A stretch of DNA of 64,000 nucleotides from Rotaria macrura (lineage: Eukaryota; Rotifera; Eurotatoria; Philodinida; Philodinidae). Below, piece by piece: positions 29,701 through 43,477 of the stretch. The stretch covers positions 124,001 through 188,000 of the forward strand of contig OENT01000106.1 in NCBI GenBank assembly GCA_900239685.1. Direction: 5' to 3'. How positions within the stretch are numbered: position 1 is the stretch's first letter; every line of letters begins with the position of its first letter. The notes beneath the pieces were generated by a model. That model was not told the origin of the DNA. It did no database searches and saw only the letters and a list, made by a program, of their open reading frames with translations. The position numbers and the translations under genes are program-made.

Positions 29701-32700
29701 ACACTACGTAAAACGAATTTATTCAATGTTCATTAGTACAATAGTAGATTTCTCTAATTATTCATCACATTGTATTGTATTTAATACATCCGTAATAGAA
29801 ATTAAGAAAAACTGATTGAAGTGTCACTAAAATAAATTTCTTGTTTTAGGGGAAAAAAATAATATACCTATATGTAACGATATTTTTATCTGGATTTCTC
29901 CATTTTTGAATAGCATTTCTCATATATTGACATAGATCGACATTTAATTCATGATCGATTTGTTCGAACAGAATGTGTGCAAGAATACCAGCCGTAGAAT
30001 ATGCAACATCAATACTATCATCAGTTAAAAATCGTTGTATTAATGGAATAATATCAATTGAATAAAGATAATTTATTAAGTGCGATACTTCAGAAATATT
30101 ACTTAATAAACCAAAAATTTTCGTCAATATAATTGTATCCAATGAAAATAAATATATAAGACGTTTATATAATTTTAAACCTTTCAAATGAATGAAACGT
30201 TCGCATGCGACGGGATTTTCATCAGTCAGATTCCATAATAAACTTAAACAAAAGCGTAATGTATCGTCGCTTACCAATGCTTGATGATGATGATGATTAT
30301 CATACCATTGTTCTTGAGCCTCATCATTTATTTGTTCAATAATATCTATGGTTTGTAAACGATTTATTTGACGTTCAATCAACTGTAGAAGACATCGTAA
30401 ATTTTTCAGGGATCCCAATTGTGTACATTCATCAATAGTTAACTACAAAACAGAAAGTAATGATTTCTTTTCAACGGATCGTAAATGTATAAATCATATC
30501 TGATGTCCACATAAGCTAAATGACTACTTGATCTTTAAGAATACTTTTCAAGTCAATAATCTTAAATACTAGAGTTATGTGAGATCAGGTCTTGTTTCAT
30601 TTCATTCTCAGTCTCTATAAAATTTTGTTTAATTTTGCTTCTGGTCTACAGAATATTATAGTGATCATAAAAAAATAAAAAAATGATTCTACAATGATCG
30701 CTTATTGATTCATATGATCAACGTCAAGAACGGTCTTTCAATATGTTCACGTATTGAAGTATCTCATGATTGATAATTCAGAAAAATAATATCTTATACA
30801 ATCATCGAATTATAATTATAAATTTCAAGTTTCATTCAAGATAAATTTTTTTCTATTACTATGTTGTGAACTGCCTCTTTTTGTTTTCTAGTAGTCTCGA
30901 TTATCACTACCACGACTAAATTTAGTTTCCTAGATGTTTAGCCCCAAATGAATAGAAAATAATTATCATCTTCTGTCACTAGTGACAGCAGCTTAAATGT
31001 TTTATAAATTTTAATTATGTAGAGATCGGATTGGTAGCTTCATTAACAATTATCCACTAGACTTAGAAGGTTTAATATTGAATTGATAAATAGTTTAGTT
31101 TACCTTACGAGAAATTTCGAAAACATTAAGTAAACACCTGTAAACAAAATTCCACCAATGAAAATGATTTAGCCCCTATTGAGAAAACCTTTCTCTGTGC
31201 AGAATTAATAGTTTATAGACTACGTTTAGGCTAATAGAAGAAGCGTCGATGTTTAACGCCGGATCGGTTATTATTAAAGCCGATGCTTTAGTTAAATCTT
31301 GTTTTTCGATGCTGTGATGAAAGTATCGCAAGGTTGAAGATCTATTTCGATTGGCCGACGCACGTAGTATGTAGTGAATAATATTCATAAACTAAGAAAA
31401 TGTAAAATGAATATTGAGAAAAACATAACTCTCGTTAACTAAACACTAGATCTAATAGTGATTGTAAGAAATTTAAAGATAAGATGTAGAATTTTCTCTC
31501 TTTTACTCATCAACATTGAAGATCATCATAGTATTGGTCTATTTTTATGTAGATTTAGGTACTTTTCAAGAATGAAAAAATTCCTCTTCTCTCATGGCTT
31601 ATTCCATGGTAAATTAAATCCAATATTTAGAAAAACTCGATTGTGAATGAAATTCACTTCTTTTATCTATTGATCATTTCTCTTCCGTTATTGATGTAAG
31701 TTTGTTTTTCGTTAAAAGCTACACAGTGTAAAAGTTCATAGTCGAATCATTATTGAAATTAGTACAATAATTTAGTTTTGAGTAAACTAATGACAATTTC
31801 TTGCATTACAAATCGTTGTGACATTATCTATCACCGCATATCACACTGTGAAGAAGTTTGTTTTCAAATTTTTATTTTTCTAGTGAAAAATGAAAATCGT
31901 CTAGTTGAATGATTTTAACATGTCTCAGTTGATAGTCAATCTAATCAGATAACTAACTTTACCATCAAACAGTTCAAAACAAGTATGATAAGATTTTTCT
32001 ATATATATATATCAAAGTAGCTTTCTATACATTCGTAAAATATGTCCTTCGATTAGTGCATTCTTCTATGTAAATAAAAAATACTGTATCATCTAGTGTT
32101 AACAACACTTGCTCAACTGTGTAATATATTTTCAAGAATATTAGTTTTCTCTCACATCGAAAAACTATATCATCGACAAAGCCTATGTATTCGAAATCAA
32201 GACAATCAAATATTTTAAACGATACATCGTTCAAAACAATATTGAAGAAAGAAATCCTCTTAGAAACATAATATCACCCAATGTTTGCTCAGGCATCGTT
32301 CCAAATAGGATTTGACAAGTCTGTCTACCCGAAAGAAGATTGTTCATAGTACAAGAGATCGATTATTTTCATGAAAAATTCTTCACACAAAAAGATCATA
32401 TGACAATGTTTCCTAATTTCTTACCCTACTTGTTAATAGTGCTAGGACAGCTACACCTGGCTGTATGATTACTAAATCTGTATGATTTTGTAAATTATTC
32501 ATGACTAATGATGCTAATACATAGATATTGAAATTGGGCTCATGCAAAATTCGATCACTACATAAAGTTAATAGACAATTTTTCTGCAACTAAAATAAAC
32601 ATTACTAGATTTATAAATAGAGAGTTATTGATTTTGCTTTTACTTGTTGTTGATTGGGAAATATTTCCATGACAATAGTTAATGCTTGAACGATTCTTGA

Positions 32701-35700
32701 TAAACATTTAAGATTGATTTGTTCGATGAACGGCGAACGTGTTAAGTTATAAATACATGCTGTTGATGCCATTTGAACTGATTGTAAATTAGTATGTGTT
32801 GACATGGTATGAAGTATAAGTTCAATGAGAACATGTTGATTATTTGATTGATGTGAACGTGTAAGAAAGAATATGTAATAAAGAATTTTTTGTACAAAAT
32901 TCGGTCGTTCATAATAACGTTTTAATGATTCAATAAGATATGGTTCATAACGATGTAGATCATTTTCTAATATTGCTAGTGATATAATATCATGTAAATC
33001 GTATGTATAATGACGAAATTTTGAATAACACATATCATTTTTATCGAATAAGCAATTAGAGTATTTTTCATTTGTTAAAAATAAGCCAAGAAATTGTAGA
33101 TATCTATGTGAAAGTAAAAAATCGTATAACGATTTTGATACAATACTTTTCTGTCCACTTAAATCTAAATGTTTTAAGTTTGGTAAACAATTTTGCTCAG
33201 ATAAAAATTGATTTATATCATATTGATTGTTTACTAATGAATTATAATTATCTGTACTGATATCTAAATATTCCAGATATTTTAATTCATATAAGATTTG
33301 ATAAATAGTTGGATCTTCTTGCATGTGTATTGAACAATTATATAACTTTAATGATTTCAATTTTGTTGATAATTTTAATAGAGATGTAAATAATGTTATT
33401 GATGAGCATAAGGATAGATCAAGTGTAGTTAAGTTTTGCAATGAATCAATAATAATATCGAGACAATAATTTTTGATGTCAGTGTTACTCATATTCAATG
33501 ATGTTAAATTTATAAATTTAAGTATGAGACGAAGATTCGTTGGAATCATATTCATCGATGACGTCCTTATTGCTGTAGAATTTGTCGAACTTAAAAATAG
33601 AAGAAAACAAAACTTACTAAGAAATTAAAACATAGATTAGTTTAGGAAAATTTTCGTAGAATAGGAACTTCATTTTTTAATAAGACGCACAGAGAGAGGC
33701 GTAATCTTTGATTATGGAAGTGACTACCGTCTAGTACTATGTAATATTTTCTCTTCAATACTAGAGTGATACAAATCCCATATGCATAATCGCTTGGATG
33801 ACATATATTTCTCCTAACGTAAACAATTTTCTATCGAATGTCTTGTCCAAAATAAAAGATTGCTAGTTGGTGAGCTTTCAAAGATCATTCCGGCAGGCCT
33901 ATGCGTGTGACTCAATACATTGGCTTTTTTTATTTTAAAAATCTAAATGCATAATCTTAAATAATGCTTTTCGATGGGAGTTCTATCACTTGAAAAAAAA
34001 TTTCAGCCTTATCTGTAGGAATTCAAATTCTTCTAAGAGAATAGGATCGAGCTAATCGGTTGATTAGATCATCAACTACACATCCTCGTCAAACTATGAC
34101 TAGCCCCTCGAATCAATCCTTTTTTCTCATAGATGATAGTTGAAGATGAAACCACTTGAAGTTTCGATCCTGATGTGCTGTTCTTTCAAGCCTGTCGGGA
34201 TTTGTAAATTTTGCTTTGTTTATGTATTTTAGATTAAGAAAACACTGAAATTTCATTACATACTCAAATATATCGTACAAGTTTCGTTTTCTCAAAGATA
34301 CATCTCCATAGTGATAGATTTTAGAATACCAAGTAGTTTAATTGAAGCATTCGGCTTCAACTATTCATGGATTATTTTAGTATTTAAATAAATACGACGA
34401 GTATATTTAAACACATACGTATATGTTATTTGTTACAACGTGACTTTTTTCTAAAACTAGTCTCTGTCGTATGTAAAAACAGAACATTAAACTAACCATT
34501 TGGTCAAAGATGATGTGTCGATGTCGAATTGTTTCTCAACGGTCGTCAAATCATATGCAGCAAAAAATTTATAATGAGTAATGTTAAGTATTTTTAATCG
34601 TTCGAATGTTGATGGATGTAAATTATTTAAAATAGTATTGAATATTTTTTGATGTGAAAATCCTTCTAATAGACTAGGTGAACATTGAAATAGATATCGA
34701 TTTGATAACGATATTCTCGTTGATTCTCTTTGTGTTCGATAATATAAATGATGTAAAATTAATGGACTATAAATTTGATAGATATCATCGAATCTTGAAT
34801 ATAGTGATGGACATATGTGTTGATAAAATAAATCATTGAATTTCGATTTTGATTGATCGACATTTGAATCTTTAAATATTATTTTAAGTTCCATTAAATT
34901 CGGATGCTGACGAAGAATGTGACATTGTAATTGACTTAGATATTTAATATTTAATACGATACGTTTTAAACATGTTACATTTGATGAAAATAGTGTTAGA
35001 GTAAAATCATTCAATCTATTGTATTCCACTAAATAATCAGCAAGACGTTCAGACAATATGAAATTGAGTGGACATGAACCACGAAGAAATTGTCCAAGAA
35101 ATAATGATTGATTAATAGATTTAGTTTGTGTCTAATATGAGATATAAAAAGAAATTTCATTGGTATTTTCTTTTCTTTTGTAGAGAAAAAGACTCTTTTT
35201 ATTTGATCGATGAACAGAAAAACAAGAAGAAGAGAGAATTACATTCGAGTGAATCAAAAATCATAAGCTATCAGTTCATAGCTAGATTTCTTTTATGTCT
35301 GAAGAGATTTGATTCAATGATTCTTTTGAACAGAATCAAATTTTGTATGTGTTCCCAGTTGAATACTGAAAGAACAATCTGAATTGATACCTACCCAATT
35401 GAGTACATCATGAGTCTACATCGAATGTTAAGAGAGGACTGGAAAATGTGTGATCAAATTTGTTCGTATGAAAAAACTTATGGAAAACGATATCTTGATG
35501 TGAATTTTGTTTTTAAACAATCGTATTAGTTTTCATTCGGAGAGAAACTTGTTCTGTTCTTTCTTTTTAGAGATATCTAATTTCTTGATATCGTATAACG
35601 AACATGAACATGTTGAAAGCAAGTTAAGTAAACTTGATTATCGAATATCTACATCAAAAAATTAGAAAGTTCATTTTTAGTCAAGATATTTAAAATATTC

Positions 35701-37517
35701 TATGAGTAAATGTGTCTATCTTTAGACAAAACGGTTAAATAGTCATAGTGATTTTTTTCTCATATACTAAATAGACCCTTAAAGATCGGACTTGTTTAAT
35801 CATATCTAGATATGTTTGTAGGTCCAACATAAATATGTAAAGCATTTTATCATTTTGATGCTTCTCACATAGTCTCAAAGTTCATATAGCAATAGAATCT
35901 AAGTTTCTTAATGAACAAATACATTTGTTGTTATGGTGAAAATACGACATCGACGATAAATGTTTTTCCCCAATCATTAATAACTGCAAGATCTGCTAGT
36001 GTTTATTTTTAACTTTGTGACTATAATAGATTCACGTGTTCGATCATTATTGAACGACAACTGATGTTGATACAAGAAATTTCACAATATGAATGAGAAA
36101 ATTTGAATTATAAACAAATTCTTATTCTATTTGAGGAATTCCTTTGTTGCATATGTTTTCAGAAGTGAAGTGTTTTAATTTAAAACATGAAAATAAACCT
36201 AACACTGACATATCACCGTTGTATATTATTGGAACGAATATATACTTCATAACGATTGCATTCAATTTAGATTACAATCTTCTTTATGAATGGTAAAGAA
36301 AAGGATGCTCTCCTAATAATAAATATTCTACAACTGCTCGTCTCATATCACAAAAACAACAATACATGAATTATGAGTTGTATACAAAAATAGTGTGTTA
36401 CTCTTAATCGAGAAAATTTCTATCGAAAAATGATGAATATTCTTTATTTGTCCGTATATTTCAATTCACTTAATACGTTGAACATTTAACTTATACATGG
36501 TATTCATTTAAAAACAAACATTTATACAAGCGCTATCTGGTTTGTGTACCAAGGAAATGTTTACTTAATGAGTATCACTGAATAATGGACACGCCCTTTT
36601 TCAAACTTTATGTATCAAACTTTAATAAGCTTCGCAATACAACCGAAAATTCACCTAGAAAATTTTATCACGAAGAATACTCAATGACAATCAGTTGATG
36701 GACCACGTTATGAAATATGCAATATCTCATTCGCTGCTATGTTTTAAGATAATTTTTGTGCAATAAGCCTCAGCATCAGATAAAATAATATTGGAAAAGC
36801 CTAAAACGTTCATAAAACCACATCATACAACTTGTAGATGCTAAGTTTGAAGTCAAAACTCAAACGACGATTGTACACAGAGATACAATTGTTTGCTTAA
36901 AGAAAATACTAAAACTGCTGTACCTCAAAAATATAATTTGACAAAATAAAACTATTTCACATTTTTCTATCTCGTACTATTATTCGAAACTATAAGAGGA
37001 TGCATTCAGTTTAATGATTCCAATAGATTTTAGATCGATAACAAAATATCTTGAACAGTTCGTTTTTCGGCATTCATTAACAAACATATTAAAACGAGTG
37101 AAGATAGTATGATTTTTAACTTTGAGTACAATGTAAGAAAACGAAAATAAACAAATCGAGCTCATGATTCTTGCCTGTAATTATTTATCGGTCGTTTTCC
37201 AAAGCTTTCATCGAACACGACAATAGGAACTAATATGCCATCAATCGACATTGAAACCAAATACAAGACTTGATCCTATCACAATTAATTTTTACCTCAT
37301 AATTACTGTGGTCGACTTTTTGAACAATACGTGTATCGTCGGTTGGATCATATTTTCGTTTTCGTTGATCATTGAATGTTGTTTGAGTTTTTCCTTCTTG
37401 GTAGATTTGATCAATACATTTTTCAATGTATTTTTTCCATAAAAATTCATCATATTTCAATAATGACACAAATTTACATAAACATATTGTACATAATTTA
37501 TCAGGACTATCAACCAT
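26791..37517 (-). CDS. ZYG11-like: ZYG11-family substrate receptor of CUL2 ubiquitin ligase
   Basis: ZYG11B/ZER1 proteins recruit substrates, notably those with N-terminal glycine, to CUL2-elongin E3 ligases. Exons: 37517-37296, 35131-34497, 33589-32644, 32589-32425, 30442-29868, 27130-27033 and 26975-26791. They sum to 2826 nt (941 residues) with all phases consistent. An in-frame TAA lies 27 bases before the ATG. The first exon, DKLCTICLCKFVSLL, aligns with the BC/VHL-box helix of ZYG11B. Exon 3 has leucine-rich repeats (LTTLDLSLC, LKSLKLYNC, LEYLDIS, LPNLKHLDLSGQK) and FPNQQQ. Exons 4-7 form the armadillo part: QKNCLLTLCSDRIL, LSLLWNLTDENPVACERFI, LTKIFGLLSNISEVSHL, STAGILAHIL and IQLWALWAIHHVCS. 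It is about 200 residues longer than human ZYG11B (744 as I recall), mostly in the LRR half. ZYG11 fits better than ZER1, but a merged-family ancestor is possible. Confidence 0.92.
28764..28886. mobile_element. Small TIR element (PIF/Harbinger-like MITE)
   Basis: A 123-bp element in the fifth intron of the ZYG11-like gene. Its ends are GAGGTCAAACACACTAG and, reversed, GGGGTCAAATACACTAG, continuing as imperfect inverted repeats (AATTAAAACTGAGTGAA against AAAAACTGAATTAA). It is flanked by TTA on both sides (28761-28763 and 28887-28889). A TTA target duplication is typical of PIF/Harbinger elements; the superfamily call is inference because the element has no coding capacity. Confidence 0.7.
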
Positions 37518-37896
37518 GAAAATAGTTTCAACAATGATTAATTATCAACATTTTTTTTCTTAAGATTTTCAAAACGAAAATCTTCTTCATAGGATTATAA
37601 ATCTTAAATGAGAACAAAAACAAAAAAAGGAAAATAATTTAGAGAATTAGCTTTCTCGAAGTTTAATAACGATTAATATAATAACAATAAAAACAAACAG
37701 TTGCAGTCGAAGAATTAACAGTGATTTTTTGTTACCTAATGGACACAAATCTAGAGCAAGAGAAATAAAAGCAAGAGCAATATGGATAGTTCACATAAAA
37801 AGAAAATGACAACTAATTATTTAAAAGCGCACTGAACCCACATGAGAACTAAAAAGTAAAAACCATGATTATTCAGTAAATGAGAAAACAAAAGCA
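37518..37896. other. Spacer between ZYG11-like and GRASP genes
   Basis: A 379-base AT-rich spacer without a coding block. It should hold the ZYG11-like promoter and the GRASP 3' UTR, since both genes are on the minus strand in tandem. Confidence 0.6.
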
Positions 37897-40351
37897 TTAA
37901 TGATTATGGCTATGGTCATATCCGTGACTATGACCATGACCATCATCATGATTATGACTATGACCATGACCATGACCATCATCATGATCATGACTATGAG
38001 CATGTTCAGTGTTATTCTTGTCATAAATGAATGATGATATTTGTTGAGCAGATGTTGCTGGTGGCGCTGAAAAATTATTTGGATTGAATTGAAATGGAGG
38101 TTGATGTTGTTGAAAATCTGTGAATAATGATGGCGGCACAGGTTGAAAATATTGTTGTTGCTGTTGATTCGGAATCGTAGAATTGACGGAAGGCGGCATC
38201 ATGGGCGTTGGCATCACTGACTGTAACTGATCAGTAGAACTACGATTTATTGATTGTTGTTGATAGTTTGGCATGAAAACATGAGAAGCAGGAGATACTG
38301 TAGATGTTAAATTATCAATTGAACCCTGATTCGTTGGTGATTGAGATGGAAAAGGATAGTAAGTGTTCGAAACATTTGAAGGAAACGTTGTTGAAACAGT
38401 ATTTGATCCTACAGATGGTGATGAATTGATTGTCATGTCACCAAAGTATCTTAATAGGAAAACAACAATATGATTCTCATTAAAATTCTTTTCAAAGACA
38501 GAAATCATTTATTTTCGATTACGGAAATCTGGCTAGTGTTCATTAGCTACCTTATTAAAGGACTATAGTGGATAGGGCTATTTTTTTGTTCTTTCAAAAT
38601 ATTACTGACAACGGTGAAGCTAAGCACAATGGTTTGTTTTGAAAATATTAACTGTTAATGTTCTAAAAACTTCAATTTTGGTTTTTTCCGATGATTGAAA
38701 ATCGACTTGAATTGTCTCTGATAGTACATATTCGCAGTTTTCAGAAGCATACATACTTTCTTCTGTATATACACACACGATACGTATCATAGTATAACTG
38801 AATATTGTTCTTTCTAGTCGGTAGGCATAGGTTAAAACTAGCATTGATCGGTTTCAAGATAATGTATGTAAGAAATATGACTATGGCAAATTTATTTTTG
38901 CTAGTCAATCTGTGTATTTACTTCTAAAATAATGTTTCGATGACTCTATGTGCTACAAAAAGAAAAAAAATCTTTAATCGTAACAGGTTCATTTTGGCTA
39001 CTTAAAAGATTCTACTTTTCTGCTGGTATTTGTCGACTTCACAAAAAGTTTGAATCTTTTCAAGACAGATTCATTTAATATTAAATGAAAGCTTTTAATG
39101 AGAAGTAAAGAAATACGATTAAAATTGAACTATCGATTTTCAATCACAATGTCCAACATTTTCCGTTGCACAAAGACTCGCCTGAAGAGACAATTTTTGA
39201 ATTGCACAAGGATGATCATTTACTATTAAATACTTAGTCTGGTAATCTATCGCTTAAGTCAGCGGAATCCTAACTCATCAATATGTTGTTCGCAGGAAAA
39301 AAAAGAACCATGGCTCTTGAAAATTCCTTTGAGGAAGGACGGTCTTTTAGGAGAAAAACGTGTTTTGCTTTTTCACACACTTGGCGAATTGACTGGGGTC
39401 ATTTGGCATGGTAGATACTGTTGCTTGAGTAGCCATAGTCGTAGCAGATGTTGTCTCATTTGCAGGTGTTGTATCTATCGGTGGTGGAACGAATGCATTT
39501 GACATTGTAAGTGTTATCGGTGGCATACTAACAGGTTGAAGTGTAAAATTCATGTTTGTACTTTCATTTGTACTTGATGTTAGTGGTATCGTGGAAAGTA
39601 GTGGAGCTGTGTCAGTTGTAGGATTTCCGTTAAGAGAAGATGTATTTGTTTTTGTTACGGGTGGCATACTAGTTGTCCGAATCGGTATTCGATGAAGATA
39701 ACCATAACCAATACCACAACCTAAACTACCTTCGCCACCCCATCCGACATTTGGTGTTAACGTTATTTCACGAGTCATATCACTGTCACTATTATAGACG
39801 TATAGTTTAAGTGGTTTGCCTTCATTACTTTCAATCAGAGTAAATAAATCCTCAGCATCGTTTAGTAATGTATCAGCTCCAATGATGTAATCGGTATTCG
39901 AACGTAAGCCAGCTAATGCTGCGGGTGAATGCTGTTGAACTTCTAAGATGTGCCAAACATTTTCGTTGGCTTTATCAAATGTGCAAAATCGAATACTCAA
40001 TCCAAGTAAACCCTAATTATTAAAGAATAAGGAATAAGTAAAATCATATTTTTTTTAATCTACGCATACTTGACCACCCCAATTTTCGTGTGGAAGTAAT
40101 GTTAATTGCCGTACAGTTTGTGTTTTACTACTGTACACAAGTAGTTCAACTGGTTTCCCAACATTCTCTTTTAATACTTCTTTAAATCTATCATTGTCTA
40201 TGTCTAATCGAATGCCGTTGATGCTAACTATAAAGTCGAAATACGCTTCTAAACCAGCTTTATGTCCTGGTGAGCCATCTTGGACGCGAAGAACATGAAA
40301 TCCTTCAGTGCCACCACCTGGAATTTTTAAATTACTACCACCAAGACCCAT
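37897..40351 (-). CDS. GORASP2-like: Golgi reassembly-stacking protein (GRASP55/65) with His-rich tail
   Basis: GRASP proteins tether Golgi cisternae and support unconventional secretion, working as N-myristoylated dimers through two PDZ-like domains. Exons: 40351-40070, 40012-39381 and 38449-37897, 1467 nt (488 residues), all in phase. An in-frame TAA lies 15 bases upstream of the [23 protein letters not shown] keeps the myristoyl glycine. PDZ1 follows with [20 protein letters not shown] and NWGGQ. PDZ2 has [40 protein letters not shown] and [18 protein letters not shown]. The rest is a Ser/Thr/Pro-rich spacer, then a Gln/Pro/Asn-rich part. The last 35 residues contain 15 histidines ([18 protein letters not shown] core), which vertebrate GRASPs lack. 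Exon 2 uses the donor CCAA|GTGTGT, the only nearby one that keeps phase. One GRASP gene is usual in invertebrates. Confidence 0.96.
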
Positions 40352-43300
40352 ATTGATATTAGTTTAATATGAAAATTTGAAATTTCTATGTTTTCTTTTT
40401 TAGAGAAATAAATTTTCTATATAAAGAAATACAGTTGTAATCGTTGGCCGAGAATGAGACAATCCTTTGTTCGACCAATAAAATATTCCATGTTCACTCT
40501 TGTCTTTGTTTGATTGACATTTTCAAATAAATGTGAAAAAAATTGTAAAAATCTATAAATTTTTGTTTTCAAGATTTTAATAATTTTATACAAAGAAGTA
40601 CACGCTATTTGTTTTTCTATGGGCGACATCTTTCACACAAGTACCATATTAATTGCGATTTTTTCCGAGGGAAGAAGAAGTAATCGAATTCATATGGAAT
40701 TCTGCAAATAACACTTCACGAAGAATTCTCACACAAATAAAAAGATCACGGAAAAAACATATGCTATTCATAGATATCGGAAAGATAGCCAGGTTCTGCT
40801 ATATTGTTTCCCTTACATTAAGAATGCTCTTACTCCTAGACCGAAAACTCATTCAAGTTTAGTATAGATATTATTCAAATTTTCACTTGTATTTTCATCC
40901 TAGATTAATTATGCATTACGAACATTGTGGGCTTGAATTCCCCTATTATAAACGATGTTGCACCATTTTTCTGGTAATCTATTTATAAACTCCTGTTATT
41001 AGTGAAGAATGTGTCTCATGCATTCCAATGTTCGCCTTTGACCAAACGCTCTCCTAAACAAAGCAAAAATAAATCATAAATTTATTCGTCGAAATGAACT
41101 TTTACTGAGAAGTTTGTTGTCAACATTACAACAAAAATTTAACAAAATATAGTCTATGTTTTTCAAGAAAAAACTTGCCGCTAGACCTACTGTTTATGTT
41201 TCAGCTTGAGTGGAGAAATATGATTTATTAATATTTTTATTACTACTTACCGTTGAATTTCATGTTAGAAGAAATTTGTATTAATATAAGGTCGACTTTC
41301 TTCTTTAGATTCACGCTTCAAATGTTTTGATGAAAATTTTTAAAGTATGTCTTGCTTAAGATAGACATTCCTACTGATGCGTAAGTTGCGTTAATCAATG
41401 ATCACATGTGATACTCGTTAACTTCAGAATAACTAATTATCACACGATGTCGTACACAAGCGTTTACAGTTGTTCTTGTTTAACATGAGGAATATTGAAA
41501 AAAATGGAAACTATGAATAACAGTACCCAATTGACCTCGTACAAGGTCTATGTATTTTCATTCAGTCTTTTTGATGCACACAGTTTGTTTATATAATAAA
41601 CTTCCGTAATATGTTTTTTGTGAATTGATTTCGAAGTCGAAACAAAAAATTTTATTATAAGGCGGAAAAATAATCACCAAACTTTTACTAATTTTATTGA
41701 TTAAGTCTTCTACATGATGCTGAATTATTCACAAGGTGTACCCGGACTGGTCACATAACTCGTCCCATGCTAACTGGTTCCATATAATTGTGTCCTAATT
41801 CGTTCCATGCTACTTACGGTCCTGATTAGTTTATTAATTAAAATTAGTATTAGTAGCATGTGGGAGGGTGACATCTTACTACTTTATTTGATAACGTGGT
41901 GAGTTCGTTGAACCTGTATACGATGTGGAAGATAGTATAGATAATTTAACCTTTGTTCATATCTTGATAACATCTATTCTTCGTTAACATGTTTCGATTT
42001 ACAACAAGTGAAAGAGCACTATATGACAAAATAGATGAAAAACTTCTTGAACTAAGGAACGCATATGAAAAAGTTCTCATAACTCCAACTGAATTAGCTA
42101 ATTAAATCAGGCAAAACTGTGATGGTTAATAACAAAAATAAAATTCTTCGTCTAAATTTTGATTTTTTCTACAAATGTACTCAATTTTCTCTTATGGATA
42201 TGAGACTTGATATAGAATACATTATAAACGGATATTACTCTATATGTTTGAATTGATAAACTAATCAGAGCCGCAAGTAGAATGGTACGAATTCAGAATC
42301 GACTTTTTAATGTATGGGACGAATTAGGACACAATTATATGGGACCAGTTAGCATGGGATGAGTTATGGGACCAGTCTGGGTGACACCATTCACATCTAT
42401 TTCGGATATCGGCACGAGATAGATAGTGATGATTTCAGAGAATTTATCATTTCTGGAAAATGAGTTACTTCTCGAAAGGGAAGATTTTCTCTTCAAAAAC
42501 TTTTCTGGTTCAGTCAGATCGTCGAATGTATTCAATCGATTATGATGCAATATTTATCTTCTGCTTTGAAATCATCTATGATACCAAATGAAACAAATCG
42601 AGCTTTCTCTAACTGATTTCTCTAGCATAGAATGCATTTTATAATCTGAAAAAATTAGAAGAAAAAGAATTAAAGTACTTTCCGGATCCTATTTGCCATA
42701 GCCCCCGCCCCCTACAAAAAAAACAAAAATATACAAAACAATGTTGTAGAATCGTCTCAGTTTACTAGCCTATAGTATCGATGAGTCAAATAAGTCTTTT
42801 GATTTAAGGAATCTTATCATCGAGAAAAAAAACTAGTTTTCTTTTTTGCCGCTACAATCCAACCTTGCTATCTCGTACTACCCTTTCGGAAGTAGGATAA
42901 TGAAGTAATTGAAATTCATTAAATTTTATGATAAAAAAACCTATTCAGACTGGAAAATTTTCTCATCAACATTGTTCTTCGTACAAAATTCTAAAACATT
43001 GTTGCCATTACAAATATATTACAAGTTAATAAAAAAATACATAGTAGATAACAGTGTGCTCGTTTGATTACCAAAATTTCAGACAAATAACCTTTCCAAT
43101 CTTCAAACTTTTAATTTAAAAACATGCCTTTTTGAAAAATAATTATTTGTACATCATGTGAACAAACTCTCCAATGTGCAAGAATTTGTAAAATAATTCG
43201 TTACCTAAAATGTACGAAAATTTTTCCAATGATTGTAACTCTTGATCTTGCATACGTTCTTTCTTTTTTGTCAATATATTATGCTATTGATTGAATGTCA

Positions 43301-43477
43301 AACATGTGTATGTTTTCTTTTTATTAAAATTTCTATGAAAAGAAGATGAACACAGATGAATATGATTTAATCGGCCACACAACAAGAAGACAGTAGAGAA
43401 AAACAAACGAAATACTGACTAGTATATAAGAACCTCTGAAAATGATTACTGTCGAAGAAAAACATAAACTCCATCAA
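40352..43477. other. Gene-free stretch with one TIR element
   Basis: Apart from the TIR element at 41735-42388 I see no coding block. The first few hundred bases should carry the GRASP promoter. The rest is AT-rich. A C-rich spot sits at about 42703-42713. Confidence 0.6.
41735..42388. mobile_element. 654-bp DNA element with ~75-bp terminal inverted repeats
   Basis: The left end GGTGTACCCGGACTGGTC and the reversed right end GGTGTCACCCAGACTGGTC begin inverted repeats that match for about 75 bases (both contain CCCATGCTAACTGGT and ATATAATTGTGTCCTAATTC). The flanks are ATTCACAA (41727-41734) and ATTCACAT (42389-42396), a near-perfect 8-bp duplication. Inside is a 38-codon frame (41989-42105, +) beginning MFRFTTSERALYDKI. 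It looks like a non-autonomous DNA transposon; hAT or another family with 8-bp duplications is possible. Confidence 0.8.

Noticed and set aside
31176-31388. Minus-strand 70-codon frame between ZYG11-like exons 4 and 5
   Set aside because: Exon 4 (ending 32425) and exon 5 (starting 30442) already join in phase and match ZYG11 directly, so inserting this block would break the alignment. It may be an unused or cryptic exon.
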